DNA of 39,878 nt from Owenweeksia sp. (GCA_028277105.1 JANQHO010000044.1:1-39878), one strand, 5' to 3'. Numbered from the stretch's first letter, positions 17,281 through 25,600 are shown. Notes: generated from the sequence alone by a model not told the origin. Numbers and translations are program-made.

Positions 17281-18515
17281 GAATGTTGACTTACATATTC
17301 GTAAGTATCTTTTTATTCATGCATGTATCATGTGAGAAAAAGACCGAAGAGCCCGGCCCGATTGACCCCAACCCGCCCCAAAACAATCAACTGGAAGTAG
17401 TATGGCGCCAAAATCTTTTGCCCACTGGGCAGGAGAGCGCCTCTATGTCGCCAGTGTTGTGGGAAAACCGGGTATTATATACCGCCTATGGTGATTACAA
17501 TGGCCAGCAAACCCCTTTACTCTTTTTAGATACGGCAACAGGGGAAACTAAAAAAGTAATGAACCTCGGTGGTTCTCCCACCTTTTTCAATTGGGAAAAG
17601 CAACAACAGAAGGGACATCTATTGTTCCTGAATCAGAGAGATCATATTGACTGTATTAATCTGAATACCCAATCCATTCTCTGGCAGCAAAGCTTTGTAA
17701 AGGATGGTAGCTCACAATGCTATATCATTGATAACTACGTCTATCGAACGGTACGTTTTAATGGTTCATTGCCCAATTTATCAGCCTCCGTTATGCGATC
17801 TCCCCTTTATCAATCCAACTGGGAAACGATCTATACCTTTACCTCAGACAATAATTATTCTGTGGGCTTTGATTGTGTGGCAGGGACCCATTTATCCAAT
17901 GGCGATAACCTTATCCTTTTTAAGAGCGGCCACTGGAACTTTGATGAGTCCCGTGGTCGTATGGATCTGTTTTGCTATAATATGAGTGCCGATAGCCTAT
18001 ATTGGAGAATCAAAGGAATAGAAGGCATAGATGGAGGAGTGATTCCTATACAGGTAGAGGATAGTATTGTATATTGCCCCGGAGGACGCGAGTTTTTTGC
18101 AGTGAATCTCTACACCGGAAAAAAGATTTGGGCGTTTGATTACGGTAGTCGCTCCCCCGGTGATCATTTCGGACATGGCGATTTTTACATCAACGGCAAT
18201 CGTATTTTAATAAAACCTTCAGGCGATCATTTAGCTGTCCTTAATCGCTTTACCGGAGATGAAATCCATTACCTGGACAACATGGGCTTTACCATGCAGG
18301 GTCGTTTTACGCACTTTGAAGGCAAGCTGTTTTATATAGCCGATGCAGACTTGATCATAATAGATGACTATAGCGGGGAACGGTTATTACCGGAAGACCG
18401 ACAAAACCATCTGGGCAAGCTCACCGAGAATGCCATCATTGACCCGGTGCGCAGGGTAATGTATCTCTGTAATTATCACGAGGCACTTTGCGTTAAGCTG
18501 CCGGATGATTTGTAA
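17277..18515 (+). CDS. PQQ-like beta-propeller lipoprotein
   Basis: The 412-residue protein has a lipoprotein signal (lipobox 'MHVSC', Cys19) and a proline-rich linker ('PGPIDPNPPQNN'). The rest is made of repeats with aromatic and glycine pairs such as 'LDTATGETKKVMNL', 'NLNTQSILWQQSF', 'NLYTGKKIWAFDYG' and 'LNRFTGDEIHYLDN', the 'xDxxTGxxxW' pattern of PQQ-type propellers such as BamB. These act as docking platforms in the envelope or bind ligands; true quinoprotein activity is unlikely without a matching enzyme core. It begins in an ATGA overlap with the hydrolase gene, closing the operon. Confidence 0.78.
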   Translation: MRMLTYIFVSIFLFMHVSCEKKTEEPGPIDPNPPQNNQLEVVWRQNLLPTGQESASMSPVLWENRVLYTAYGDYNGQQTPLLFLDTATGETKKVMNLGGSPTFFNWEKQQQKGHLLFLNQRDHIDCINLNTQSILWQQSFVKDGSSQCYIIDNYVYRTVRFNGSLPNLSASVMRSPLYQSNWETIYTFTSDNNYSVGFDCVAGTHLSNGDNLILFKSGHWNFDESRGRMDLFCYNMSADSLYWRIKGIEGIDGGVIPIQVEDSIVYCPGGREFFAVNLYTGKKIWAFDYGSRSPGDHFGHGDFYINGNRILIKPSGDHLAVLNRFTGDEIHYLDNMGFTMQGRFTHFEGKLFYIADADLIIIDDYSGERLLPEDRQNHLGKLTENAIIDPVRRVMYLCNYHEALCVKLPDDL

Positions 18516-18572
18516 GATTTAACTACAAGAAATATTGATTTCTATTCTCATTTTAAGTCCTAATTCAGAAAA

Positions 18573-19163
18573 ATGAAGAACTCGATTTTATATACCGGAA
18601 TTCTCTTTGTCTTATTTTCTTTCTTAGTACAAGGGCAGACCAGCAAGGGTAGCTGGTTGATCGCTGGTACGTCAAATTTTAGAGTATCATCCGGTATTTC
18701 AAGTGTTAGATCGGATACCAGTAATGGTATGTCTGACGATTTCATCAATATAATTTTCAGCCCTCAGGTAGGTTACTTTTTGGTTGATGATTTAGTTTGT
18801 GGCTTACAAACATCACTATTATATAACGATAGAGAAAGTGGAGATAATGATATAACTACTGTTGCTGCCTCTATTGGCCCTTTCGTAAGGTATTATTTTA
18901 GTAACACTTCCAATAATATAAGACCAATTATACAGAGCAGTGCAAATTATGGTTATATGGAAAGTTTCGGTTTGGATTCATATAATACAAAAATGTATTC
19001 CTTTCAATTGGGCGGTGGACTAGCCATTTTCCTCAAGGAAAGCATTTCTATTGATTTTACCATTGAGTACATTCTTGTTTCAGAAATACCAGACGATACT
19101 ACTGATTTGAGGTTAATTTCTAATGGGCTAAGCGGGGGTTTTGGAGTTTCAGTTCTACTCTAA
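18573..19163 (+). CDS. Small outer-membrane beta-barrel protein (copy A1)
   Basis: The 196-residue product has a signal peptide (cut after 'FLVQGQ') and eight or so amphipathic strands with aromatic ends, ending in 'GFGVSVLL'. It is clearly related to the protein at 19861-20472: both share 'QT.KG', a 'SPQVGYFL/TPQVGYFL' strand, 'IGPF.RYYFS' and 'LGGGLAIFL/LGAGLAIFL', then 'SIDF..EY'. The fold resembles OprF/OmpX-like eight-stranded barrels. It follows the propeller lipoprotein gene by 57 bases that contain a small inverted repeat (AGAAAT/ATTTCT, 18528-18543). Function unknown. Confidence 0.8.
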   Translation: MKNSILYTGILFVLFSFLVQGQTSKGSWLIAGTSNFRVSSGISSVRSDTSNGMSDDFINIIFSPQVGYFLVDDLVCGLQTSLLYNDRESGDNDITTVAASIGPFVRYYFSNTSNNIRPIIQSSANYGYMESFGLDSYNTKMYSFQLGGGLAIFLKESISIDFTIEYILVSEIPDDTTDLRLISNGLSGGFGVSVLL

Positions 19164-19195
19164 GATCATTGACACAAATTTCAGGTATAAAATCT

Positions 19196-19801
19196 ATGAC
19201 AAGCATCAAATACTTTCTGGCTATTGCTATAGTAGCCTTAATTTACAAAACGGGAAATGCCCAGCTGGCAACCCTCTCTCTAAGCAGATATATAGAAGGT
19301 AATACTTATCAACTAGATGATGATTATTCTTATGAAGCGATTGCGGTACCTAGTTGGGGAACCAAAATGGAACTGAGCTATCAAATAATCAGGCAGGATT
19401 TTGCCCTTACATACGAATGCGGGATTGGCAAACAACAGATCAATGAGATAAATAACCCTTTTATTTCTATTAGTCAATATGAAAGAGTGGAATTAGTAAA
19501 CTACATAGGTTTTGAATACCGGCCGGCTTTAAGTGAGAAATGGAAGTTGAGGCTAAGAGGGGGTATAGGAGGCAGTAATCGAATATCCTTTAATTACCGC
19601 AGTAATGATATAAGTAATGATATAGGAAGTTCCTTTGCACCAGGTTTCAAGGCTCAAGCTTTATTTCAACTAAGAACTTCCTCTAAAACAGCGTTCAGCT
19701 TTGGGCCTCATTATTCCTACCGGCAGGATGAAGGGGAAATACTGAATAGTACTAATTCATTCGGGCTAACCCTGCAATTCGATTTTTTAATAGTAAAGTG
19801 A
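19196..19801 (+). CDS. Small outer-membrane beta-barrel protein (type B)
   Basis: From ATG at 19196 the protein has 201 residues: signal peptide (MTSIKYFLAIAIVALIYKTG, cut after 'GNAQ'), alternating strands such as 'FALTYECGIGKQQ' and 'WKLRLRGGIGGSN', and a typical barrel end 'FGLTLQFDFLIVK'. It differs in sequence from the A-type neighbours. An earlier in-frame initiator (19169) adds nine residues before the signal and is less likely. Its last 38 codons are repeated, diverged, at 20487-20600, showing that a second copy of this gene once followed the second A-type gene. Confidence 0.78.
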   Translation: MTSIKYFLAIAIVALIYKTGNAQLATLSLSRYIEGNTYQLDDDYSYEAIAVPSWGTKMELSYQIIRQDFALTYECGIGKQQINEINNPFISISQYERVELVNYIGFEYRPALSEKWKLRLRGGIGGSNRISFNYRSNDISNDIGSSFAPGFKAQALFQLRTSSKTAFSFGPHYSYRQDEGEILNSTNSFGLTLQFDFLIVK

Positions 19802-19860
19802 TTTTTTAATATAGCTCAAAACTTTTTATCACAATATTTAATAAAATAAAACCAAACAAA

Positions 19861-20472
19861 ATGAGAATTTCAATTTTCCTTAGTGCTGTTATTTTTATTG
19901 CTTTTAGTTATACCGGATACGGGCAAACTGAAAAGGGCAAGTTTTTTATGGCGGGAGGCTCTGCTTTTAGTTTTTCATCAGGTACTTCTGAGTCTAATGA
20001 TAATCAGGGTAATAGTGGGTCAAATGATTTACTCTCGATTACACTGACCCCTCAGGTAGGTTATTTTTTGGCTAATAACTTTGTTGCAGGGATACAAATA
20101 CCGTATAGTTACACTAAATCTGAAAACCAAGCAGCCAGTTTCAGCACATCGTCTTTTCTGATCGGGCCCTTTCTCAGATATTATTTTAGTACTTCAGTCC
20201 CCATCTTAAAGCCGTATTTGAATACAGCTGTCAGTTTTGGTAACACTAAAGATAAAACAGAAATACCTTTCCTTCTGGTTGATGATGAGTCAACATCCAG
20301 ATTAACCTCTATTCAATTAGGTGCAGGGTTGGCTATTTTTCTCAGTGAAAATGTCTCCATTGATTTTATATTAGAGTACAATTACGCATCTGACAGGCCT
20401 GAAGAAGATACAGAGATAGAGCTAACTACTGATTCGTTTAGAGCAGGCATAGGAATTGGGGTATTTTTTTAG
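19861..20472 (+). CDS. Small outer-membrane beta-barrel protein (copy A2)
   Basis: The 203-residue product has a signal peptide ending 'GYGQ' and aligns over its whole length with the A1 protein (shared 'QVGYFL', 'IGPFLRYYFS', 'AGLAIFL', 'SIDFILEY' blocks). It is therefore a tandem paralog that arose together with the flanking type-B gene. The upstream 59 bases are very AT-rich; no clear TAnnTTTG box was found. The gene runs straight into the remnant of a second B gene, whose homology begins 14 bases after this stop codon. Confidence 0.8.
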   Translation: MRISIFLSAVIFIAFSYTGYGQTEKGKFFMAGGSAFSFSSGTSESNDNQGNSGSNDLLSITLTPQVGYFLANNFVAGIQIPYSYTKSENQAASFSTSSFLIGPFLRYYFSTSVPILKPYLNTAVSFGNTKDKTEIPFLLVDDESTSRLTSIQLGAGLAIFLSENVSIDFILEYNYASDRPEEDTEIELTTDSFRAGIGIGVFF

Positions 20473-20480
20473 GTTGATAA

Positions 20481-20600
20481 GTGCAAAGAGCTTTTAATTT
20501 TGGTACTCATTATTCCTGCCGGCAAGATGAAGGGGAAATATTGAAGAGTACTAATTCATTTGGGCTTACCTTGCAATTCGATTTTTTGATCAACGAATGA
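20481..20600 (+). pseudogene. 3' remnant of a second type-B barrel gene
   Basis: In the frame that opens after TGA TAA at 20475-20480, 39 codons read 'RAFNFGTHYSCRQDEGEILK' then 'STNSFGLTLQFDFLINE' before TGA at 20598-20600. This aligns without gaps to the C-terminus of the protein at 19196-19801 ('TAFSFGPHYSYRQDEGEILN', 'STNSFGLTLQFDFLIVK'). By my count about 21 of 114 bases differ, and fewer in the central part. No signal peptide or upstream part remains, so this is the tail of a deleted gene copy. The terminal codons overlap the upstream part of the TlpA-like reading frame. Confidence 0.8.
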
Positions 20601-20601
20601 T

Positions 20602-21174
20602 TTGATAACAACTACCTTAAATAGCAGGCTGTTCATCAGTATCATGATTTTATTGTGCTTGGCGGCTTGCCAAAAGCCGGAAAAGATATATGTTGTAGCA
20701 GACGATCGCGAGATCGATCCCGAAAATTTTCCCGGCTTGTTATCTGGACAGAAATATACTCTTATTTATGCCTGGACAAGCTGGTGTGGCCCCTGTCGGC
20801 ACAGTCTTAGAGAACACCTGCCTGTTTACCGGGCAAGGTTTGATAGCTTGGGTTTGGACGTCAACATCACCACAATATTATTTGATGGGGATATGCCAAA
20901 AAACTACGACCAATTAATTGCTAATCTGCATCATGAAGGTTTCAGTAATCTTTGGTATCAAACCAGCCTGGATCTTCCCTATGCCCATAAATCGGCAATG
21001 AACGCTCTTTTTGCCAATAATCTGGAAGGTTACGAAAAATCGAAAGGAGTGCCTGTCATTCTACTGGTAAACAAAGAGAGTCGCGTTTTGAAAAACGATT
21101 TTCCCAATTCTATTGAAGGTTCCCTGGATAGTTTTGCAAAGATCTTAGAGGCTTATTTGCGATCAAAAGATTAA
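20602..21174 (+). CDS. TlpA/thioredoxin-like lipoprotein
   Basis: The 190-residue protein has a lipoprotein signal with lipobox 'LAAC' (Cys23) and a thioredoxin fold: 'YTLIYAWTSWCGPCRHSL' with the redox motif WCGPC at 61-65, and the cis-Pro segment 'KGVPVILLVN'. It should act as a periplasmic thiol-disulfide oxidoreductase tethered to a membrane. The start is TTG at 20602: this keeps an Arg in the n-region, whereas the next ATG (20644) would leave only nine residues before the Cys. The start lies one base after the barrel-gene remnant. The 3' end overlaps the convergent UDG-family gene by 12 bases. Confidence 0.82.
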   Translation: MITTTLNSRLFISIMILLCLAACQKPEKIYVVADDREIDPENFPGLLSGQKYTLIYAWTSWCGPCRHSLREHLPVYRARFDSLGLDVNITTILFDGDMPKNYDQLIANLHHEGFSNLWYQTSLDLPYAHKSAMNALFANNLEGYEKSKGVPVILLVNKESRVLKNDFPNSIEGSLDSFAKILEAYLRSKD

Positions 21175-21735
21175 TTCTCTGACCTTTCCCCTCAAAACCG
21201 GCAATACTTCTTCTTCAAACCAGGAGTTTTTCTTCAACCAGAAACGGTTGCGGGGCGAAGGGTGAGGTAGAGGTAAATAGCCCGGTAGGTAGGCCTGATA
21301 ATTTTTTACGGTTTCGGTGAGGTTTCCCTTCTTTTGCTTTTTGAGATAATAAGCCTGGGAATACCGCCCGATCAGTAAGGTGAGTTGCAAATCCGGCATT
21401 TGCTCTAACAAAGGCTGGTGCCAGAGGGGGGCACACTCCGGCCGGGGTGGCAGATCACCTGATTGTCCTTTGCCCGGGTAACAAAAACCTATGGGCATGT
21501 GCGCGAATTTTCCGCTATCGTAAAACACCGATTTATCCACTCCCAGCCATTTGCGCAGCAGGTCACCACTGGGGTCATTCCAGGGCAGGCCGCTTTGGTG
21601 TACCCTGGTTCCCGGAGCCTGGCCGATGATAATGATCCTGGATTGGGTGCTGGCTACCACCACCGGACGCGGCCCCAGGGGTAAAAATTCAGCACATACC
21701 GTGCAGGCTTTTATTTCCTGCAATAAATGTTTCAT
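21163..21735 (-). CDS. Uracil-DNA glycosylase family protein with four-Cys Fe-S pattern
   Basis: The 190-residue protein shows the UDG-superfamily motif GQAPG (38-42) followed by a 'PWNDPSGDLLRKWLG' segment, and a late 'LPLPHPSPRN' motif (motif 2, His-Pro-Ser). Cysteines at 11, 14, 85 and 101 (C-x2-C-x70-C-x15-C) match the spacing of the 4Fe-4S ligands of family 4/5 UDGs. The family removes uracil or related damaged bases; the exact substrate of this subgroup is not established to me. It lies 32 bases downstream of uvrA on the same strand, so the two repair genes probably share a transcript. Confidence 0.85.
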   Translation of the reverse strand: MKHLLQEIKACTVCAEFLPLGPRPVVVASTQSRIIIIGQAPGTRVHQSGLPWNDPSGDLLRKWLGVDKSVFYDSGKFAHMPIGFCYPGKGQSGDLPPRPECAPLWHQPLLEQMPDLQLTLLIGRYSQAYYLKKQKKGNLTETVKNYQAYLPGYLPLPHPSPRNRFWLKKNSWFEEEVLPVLRGKVRELIF

Positions 21736-21767
21736 TTGAGTTTTGCTTGCAGCAAAAGATATAAAAA

Positions 21768-24569
21768 CTAGCTGAGCTTATCAGCTATATAACGGGCGGT
21801 ATAGCTTTCCTCTATTTTGACCAGCTTTTCAGGTGTCCCCTCGAATACCAGATGGCCGCCTTCCTCCCCACCTTCAGGCCCTAGATCGATCACCCAATCG
21901 GCACATTTAATAACATCAGGGTGGTGCTCTATAACTAAAATAGAATGCCCTTTTTTAATAAGAGCGGAAAAGGACTGCAACAGTTTTTTAATATCGTGAA
22001 AATGCAAGCCGGTGGTGGGCTCGTCAAAAATAAAGAGCTGGTGGTTGTCACTTTGCCCCTTACCCAAAAAAGTAGCCAGTTTAATACGCTGGGCCTCACC
22101 TCCGGAAAGGGTGCTGCTGCTTTGCCCCAGGGTAACATAACCCAGCCCGACATCCTGCAGGGGCTTCAGCTTATCGGCTATTTTGCGCTGTTTGTGTGTT
22201 TCAAAAAAATAAATGGCGTCATCTACCGTCATTTCCAGGATGTCAAAAATGCTTTTCCCTTCAAATTTCACCTCCAGTATTTCCGGCTTAAAGCGCTGGC
22301 CATGGCATTCATCGCATTTGAGGTGTACATCGGCCATAAACTGCATCTCGATAGTGATCTCACCTTCGCCCTGGCACTTATCGCAACGCCCCCCGTCTAT
22401 ATTAAAGGAGAAGTAGCCGGTTTTGTAGTTCCGCGCTTTGGACAGCTTTTGCGAAGCATACAGGCTGCGGATATCGTCATAGGCCTTTACATAGGTAACC
22501 GGATTACTACGGCTCGATTTGCCAATGGGGTTCTGATCGACAAATTCCACATCGGTTATTTTTTTCCAATCGCCTTCCAGGGCGGTGTGTTTACCGGTTT
22601 TATCGCCATAGCCACCCAGGCGCTTTTTCAGGGCAGGGTAGAGCACTTTGCGGACAAGAGAGCTCTTTCCCGATCCACTTACCCCGCTTATGACACTGAA
22701 GCAGTGCAAAGGGATATTGACATCGATATTTTTCAGGTTGTTTTCCCTCGCTCCTTTGACGGTGATGAATTTTCGCGCCTCCTTGCGTTCAGCGGGAACC
22801 TCAATCAAGTCGGTACCGGCCAGGTAACGTCCGGTATGACTATCCCCTACGCTTGTAATCCTGTCGGCCGTACCTGAAAAAACCACTTTTCCGCCACCAC
22901 TACCTGCTTCCGGTCCTATATCAATGATCTGATCGGCAGCATACATCATTTCTTCATCGTGTTCTACCACTACCACGGTATTGCCCAGGTCGCGCAGATT
23001 CTTCACAACGTTTATCAGCCGTTCGGTATCACGGGGATGCAGGCCAATGCTGGGCTCGTCTAAAATATAAGTTGAGCCTACCAGGGCACTGCCCAGCGAA
23101 GTAGCCAGGTTGATCCGCTGTGATTCCCCCCCGGAAAGAGTATTGGAAACGCGGTTAAGGGTAAGGTATCCCAAACCCACCTCCCGGAGGTATTTCAAGC
23201 GGCTGTTGATCTCAATTAAAAGCCGTTTGGCGATTTGAGTTTCATAGTCTGTTAATGTCAATTGTTCAAAATGCTCTGCCAGCTTGTCGATAGGCATATT
23301 CACCAGTTCAGTGATCGCCTTGCCGCCAATTTTTACATAACGGGCTTCCTTGCGCAAACGCGTTCCACGGCATTCGGGACAAACGGTTTTACCGCGATAG
23401 CGCGAAAGCATCACCCGGTATTGGATCTTATAGCTCTTGGATTCGATGTATTTGAAAAAATCGTAAAGGCCGTGAAAGTGCTGACTGCCGTTCCAGAGCA
23501 TCTCTTTCTGGTCATTGGTAAGCTCAAAGTAAGGTTTATGAATAGGAAAGTCAGCCTGGGCTGCTCCTTTGATAAACTGATCTTTCCATTCCTGCATTTT
23601 TTCCCCTTTCCAGGCGGCAATGGCCCCTTCGTATACCGAAAGGCTGCTATCGGGTATTACCAGGTCTTCGTCAATGCCAATTACACTGCCAAAGCCTTCG
23701 CATTTTGGGCAAGCTCCGAAGGGGTTGTTAAAACTAAACAGGTGAATTGAAGGTTCTTCAAATTCTATCCCGTCTTCTTCAAACCGATTGGAGAATTCGG
23801 TTTCTTTTTCGCGATCAGCCTGGGCTACCCGGCAAATGCCGCGGCCTTCAAAAAAAGCGGTTTGTACCGAATCGGCCAGGCGGTTGCGGTTTTCTTCCGC
23901 AGTCAGGTCGGCCGTAAGGCGGTCGATCACAATTTCCAATTTGTCTTTTTCCGGGTCGGTTTTTTGAGGGTCGACTTCCTCTATGCGCAATACTTCATCA
24001 TTAACAGCCAGGCGGGCGTAGCCCTGTTGCTGCAAAATATTGAGTTGATCTTTCAGTTCACGCCCGTGGAGCAGCAAAGGGCATTTAATGTATAAACGGG
24101 TGGTATTATCAAGCTGTGCGATATAGTCAATTACATCTTTTACCCGGTGGCGTTTTACTTCTTTATCCGATACAGGGCTAATCGTTTTGCCAATGCGGGC
24201 GTAGAGCACCTTCATATAATCGTAGATCTCAGTGGTGGTACCTACGGTAGAGCGGGGGTTGCGGGAAATTACCTTCTGCTCTATGGCTACTGCAGGTGAA
24301 ATACCTTTGATATACTCTACCTCGGGCTTATCCAGGCGGCCTAAAAACTGGCGGGCATAAGAAGAAAGGCTTTCTACGTAGCGTCTTTGCCCTTCGGCAT
24401 ATAAGGTGTCAAAAGCCAATGACGACTTACCGGAACCGGACAAACCGGTAACAACGGTCAACTGGCGGTGGGGTATGGCCACATCTATGTTTTTGAGATT
24501 GTGGACTTTGGCACCTTTTATGATGATAAATTTGCGTGGATCGAGTTTTTCGATGGAATTTTCAGGCAT
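21768..24569 (-). CDS. uvrA: UvrABC excinuclease subunit A
   Basis: From ATG at 24569 the protein has 933 residues, normal for UvrA. It carries two ABC ATPase cassettes: Walker A GLSGSGKSS near 42-50 and GVSGSGKSS in the second half, with signatures LSGGESQRI and LSGGEAQRI. Zinc modules are 'CPKCEG', 'CPECRG' and 'CDKCQGEG' with 'CDECHG'. UvrA recognises bulky DNA damage and loads UvrB in nucleotide-excision repair. The frame opens six codons earlier at a TTG, but the family start fits the ATG. The downstream UDG-family gene probably shares its transcript. A long open frame on the opposite strand (21945-22877) is a shadow. Confidence 0.98.
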   Translation of the reverse strand: MPENSIEKLDPRKFIIIKGAKVHNLKNIDVAIPHRQLTVVTGLSGSGKSSLAFDTLYAEGQRRYVESLSSYARQFLGRLDKPEVEYIKGISPAVAIEQKVISRNPRSTVGTTTEIYDYMKVLYARIGKTISPVSDKEVKRHRVKDVIDYIAQLDNTTRLYIKCPLLLHGRELKDQLNILQQQGYARLAVNDEVLRIEEVDPQKTDPEKDKLEIVIDRLTADLTAEENRNRLADSVQTAFFEGRGICRVAQADREKETEFSNRFEEDGIEFEEPSIHLFSFNNPFGACPKCEGFGSVIGIDEDLVIPDSSLSVYEGAIAAWKGEKMQEWKDQFIKGAAQADFPIHKPYFELTNDQKEMLWNGSQHFHGLYDFFKYIESKSYKIQYRVMLSRYRGKTVCPECRGTRLRKEARYVKIGGKAITELVNMPIDKLAEHFEQLTLTDYETQIAKRLLIEINSRLKYLREVGLGYLTLNRVSNTLSGGESQRINLATSLGSALVGSTYILDEPSIGLHPRDTERLINVVKNLRDLGNTVVVVEHDEEMMYAADQIIDIGPEAGSGGGKVVFSGTADRITSVGDSHTGRYLAGTDLIEVPAERKEARKFITVKGARENNLKNIDVNIPLHCFSVISGVSGSGKSSLVRKVLYPALKKRLGGYGDKTGKHTALEGDWKKITDVEFVDQNPIGKSSRSNPVTYVKAYDDIRSLYASQKLSKARNYKTGYFSFNIDGGRCDKCQGEGEITIEMQFMADVHLKCDECHGQRFKPEILEVKFEGKSIFDILEMTVDDAIYFFETHKQRKIADKLKPLQDVGLGYVTLGQSSSTLSGGEAQRIKLATFLGKGQSDNHQLFIFDEPTTGLHFHDIKKLLQSFSALIKKGHSILVIEHHPDVIKCADWVIDLGPEGGEEGGHLVFEGTPEKLVKIEESYTARYIADKLS

Positions 24570-24594
24570 AAGGAAGTCGAAAATCAAAGGTTGG

Positions 24595-24602
24595 CAAAAT
24601 TA
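24595..24602 (-). promoter_or_regulatory. Minus-7 box of the uvrA promoter
   Basis: Read leftwards, TAATTTTG matches TAnnTTTG. It lies 25 bases upstream of the uvrA ATG. No convincing minus-33 box was found at 19-21 bases. Confidence 0.4.
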
Positions 24603-24617
24603 CCAAACTTGAGAAGG

Positions 24618-24650
24618 TTTGTGATTCTAAATCAAAAAATTTTATATTTG
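24618..24650 (+). promoter_or_regulatory. Strong Bacteroidota promoter upstream of the sigma factor gene
   Basis: TTTG at 24618-24621, a 21-base spacer, and TATATTTG at 24643-24650 match both parts of the primary-sigma consensus. It is 133 bases before the ATG at 24784, implying a leader of about 125 bases that contains GTGA-TTTTG-TTCAC (24663-24676). Confidence 0.6.
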
Positions 24651-24783
24651 ACTTATTCAAATGTGATTTTGTTCACAGGTTGACGGGAAAAATTTTAAGT
24701 AAATAACAAAAAGACATTCGCTTATAGCATAATACTACTTGACTAATAATTAATTAAGGATACTAACCCAAATCAGGTAGATT

Positions 24784-25368
24784 ATGAATTATTTAAAAGC
24801 GAAAGACAGCGAGCTTATCCGAAGTTACCTGTCAGGAAATGAAGCCGCCCTAGAGTTTCTGATCAACAAACACCAGCAGCGAATTTTTTCTTACATTCTT
24901 ATCCGTATTCAGGATGAAGATCTGGCTAATGATATCTTCCAGGATACCTTTGTAAAGGTTATCAATACGCTGAAGAAGGGCAACTATAATGAAGAAGGAA
25001 AATTTTTGCAGTGGTCTCTCCGCATTGCCCACAATCTCATCATCGATCATTTTCGGAGGGAAAAACGCATGCCTACCATGTCGCCCACGGATGAGTTCAA
25101 TATATTCAACGTATTGAAAGATGGTAGCCTTAATGTGGAGGCTGCTATTATCAAGGATCAAATTGAAACCGACTTACATAAATTGATCGAAAAATTGCCG
25201 GAGGAGCAGAAGGAGGTTTTAAAGCTTCGCCACTTTTGTGGGCTCAGTTTTAAAGAGATTGCCGATCAAACCGATGTGTCGATCAACACAGCTTTGGGAA
25301 GGATGCGTTATGCACTTATCAACCTGCGTAAACTGATGGAAAAGAACGGTGTAAGCCTGATCCAATAA
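24784..25368 (+). CDS. RNA polymerase sigma factor, sigma-70 family (ECF type)
   Basis: The 194-residue protein has region 2 (about 25-95: 'INKHQQRIFSYI', 'DEDLANDIFQDTFVKVINTL', 'FLQWSLRIAHNLIIDHFRRE') and region 4 (about 135-190: 'LPEEQKEVLKLRHFCGLSFK' and a 'DVSINTALGRMRYALINLRK' recognition helix). Regions 1 and 3 are absent, so it is ECF-like. No anti-sigma factor gene with membrane span follows, which is unlike a classical ECF pair; the next gene is a 48-residue soluble protein. This subgroup, common in Flavobacteriia, may be controlled by expression level; that is inference. Upstream it has a full consensus promoter. Confidence 0.93.
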   Translation: MNYLKAKDSELIRSYLSGNEAALEFLINKHQQRIFSYILIRIQDEDLANDIFQDTFVKVINTLKKGNYNEEGKFLQWSLRIAHNLIIDHFRREKRMPTMSPTDEFNIFNVLKDGSLNVEAAIIKDQIETDLHKLIEKLPEEQKEVLKLRHFCGLSFKEIADQTDVSINTALGRMRYALINLRKLMEKNGVSLIQ

Positions 25369-25446
25369 ATTTTTTGGAGCTGGGCAATAATGAAAATTGG
25401 TTGGACGTTATTGTATGCATAACCAACACACATTCAAAATTTGCCT

Positions 25447-25593
25447 ATGGACAATACCATTACTCTAAAGGACGAACAGGACGCTCACTGTAAACCCAGA
25501 AAAGAAACTATCCGGTTTATTCTGGATTATTCCAAAGCCCTTGATTACAAAAAGCTGAAAAGCGGGATTGAGATTGAAATGATTAGGAATTAG
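25447..25593 (+). CDS. Small protein downstream of the sigma factor
   Basis: The 48-residue reading frame (MDNTITLKDEQDAHCKPRKE..., ending 'IEIEMIRN') lies 78 bases after the sigma factor stop and 7 bases before a terminator. The segment 'KPRKETIRFILDYSKAL' resembles small proteins of Flavobacteriia that I recall in the pattern 'KPSK.TI.FLLNYSKAL', but I cannot name a family. It is charged, has no signal or membrane span, and is predicted mostly helical. A role as partner or regulator of the sigma factor is conceivable and untested. Confidence 0.65.
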   Translation: MDNTITLKDEQDAHCKPRKETIRFILDYSKALDYKKLKSGIEIEMIRN

Positions 25594-25600
25594 AATCGCG

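Noticed and set aside
20602..21174. Reading the barrel remnant and the TlpA-like protein as one frameshifted fusion gene
   Set aside because: The remnant ends at its own family-typical C-terminus, and the TlpA-like frame has its own complete lipoprotein signal, so two separate units explain the region better.
21945..22877. 310-codon open frame on the + strand opposite uvrA
   Set aside because: It lies fully within the firmly identified uvrA gene, has no recognisable domain, and its composition is what the reverse complement of a GC-biased coding strand gives.
25369..25446. TTGGTT/AACCAA inverted repeat after the sigma gene as a terminator
   Set aside because: The arms are only 6 bp with an 18-base loop and no T run, and a much better terminator follows the next small gene at 25601-25630.
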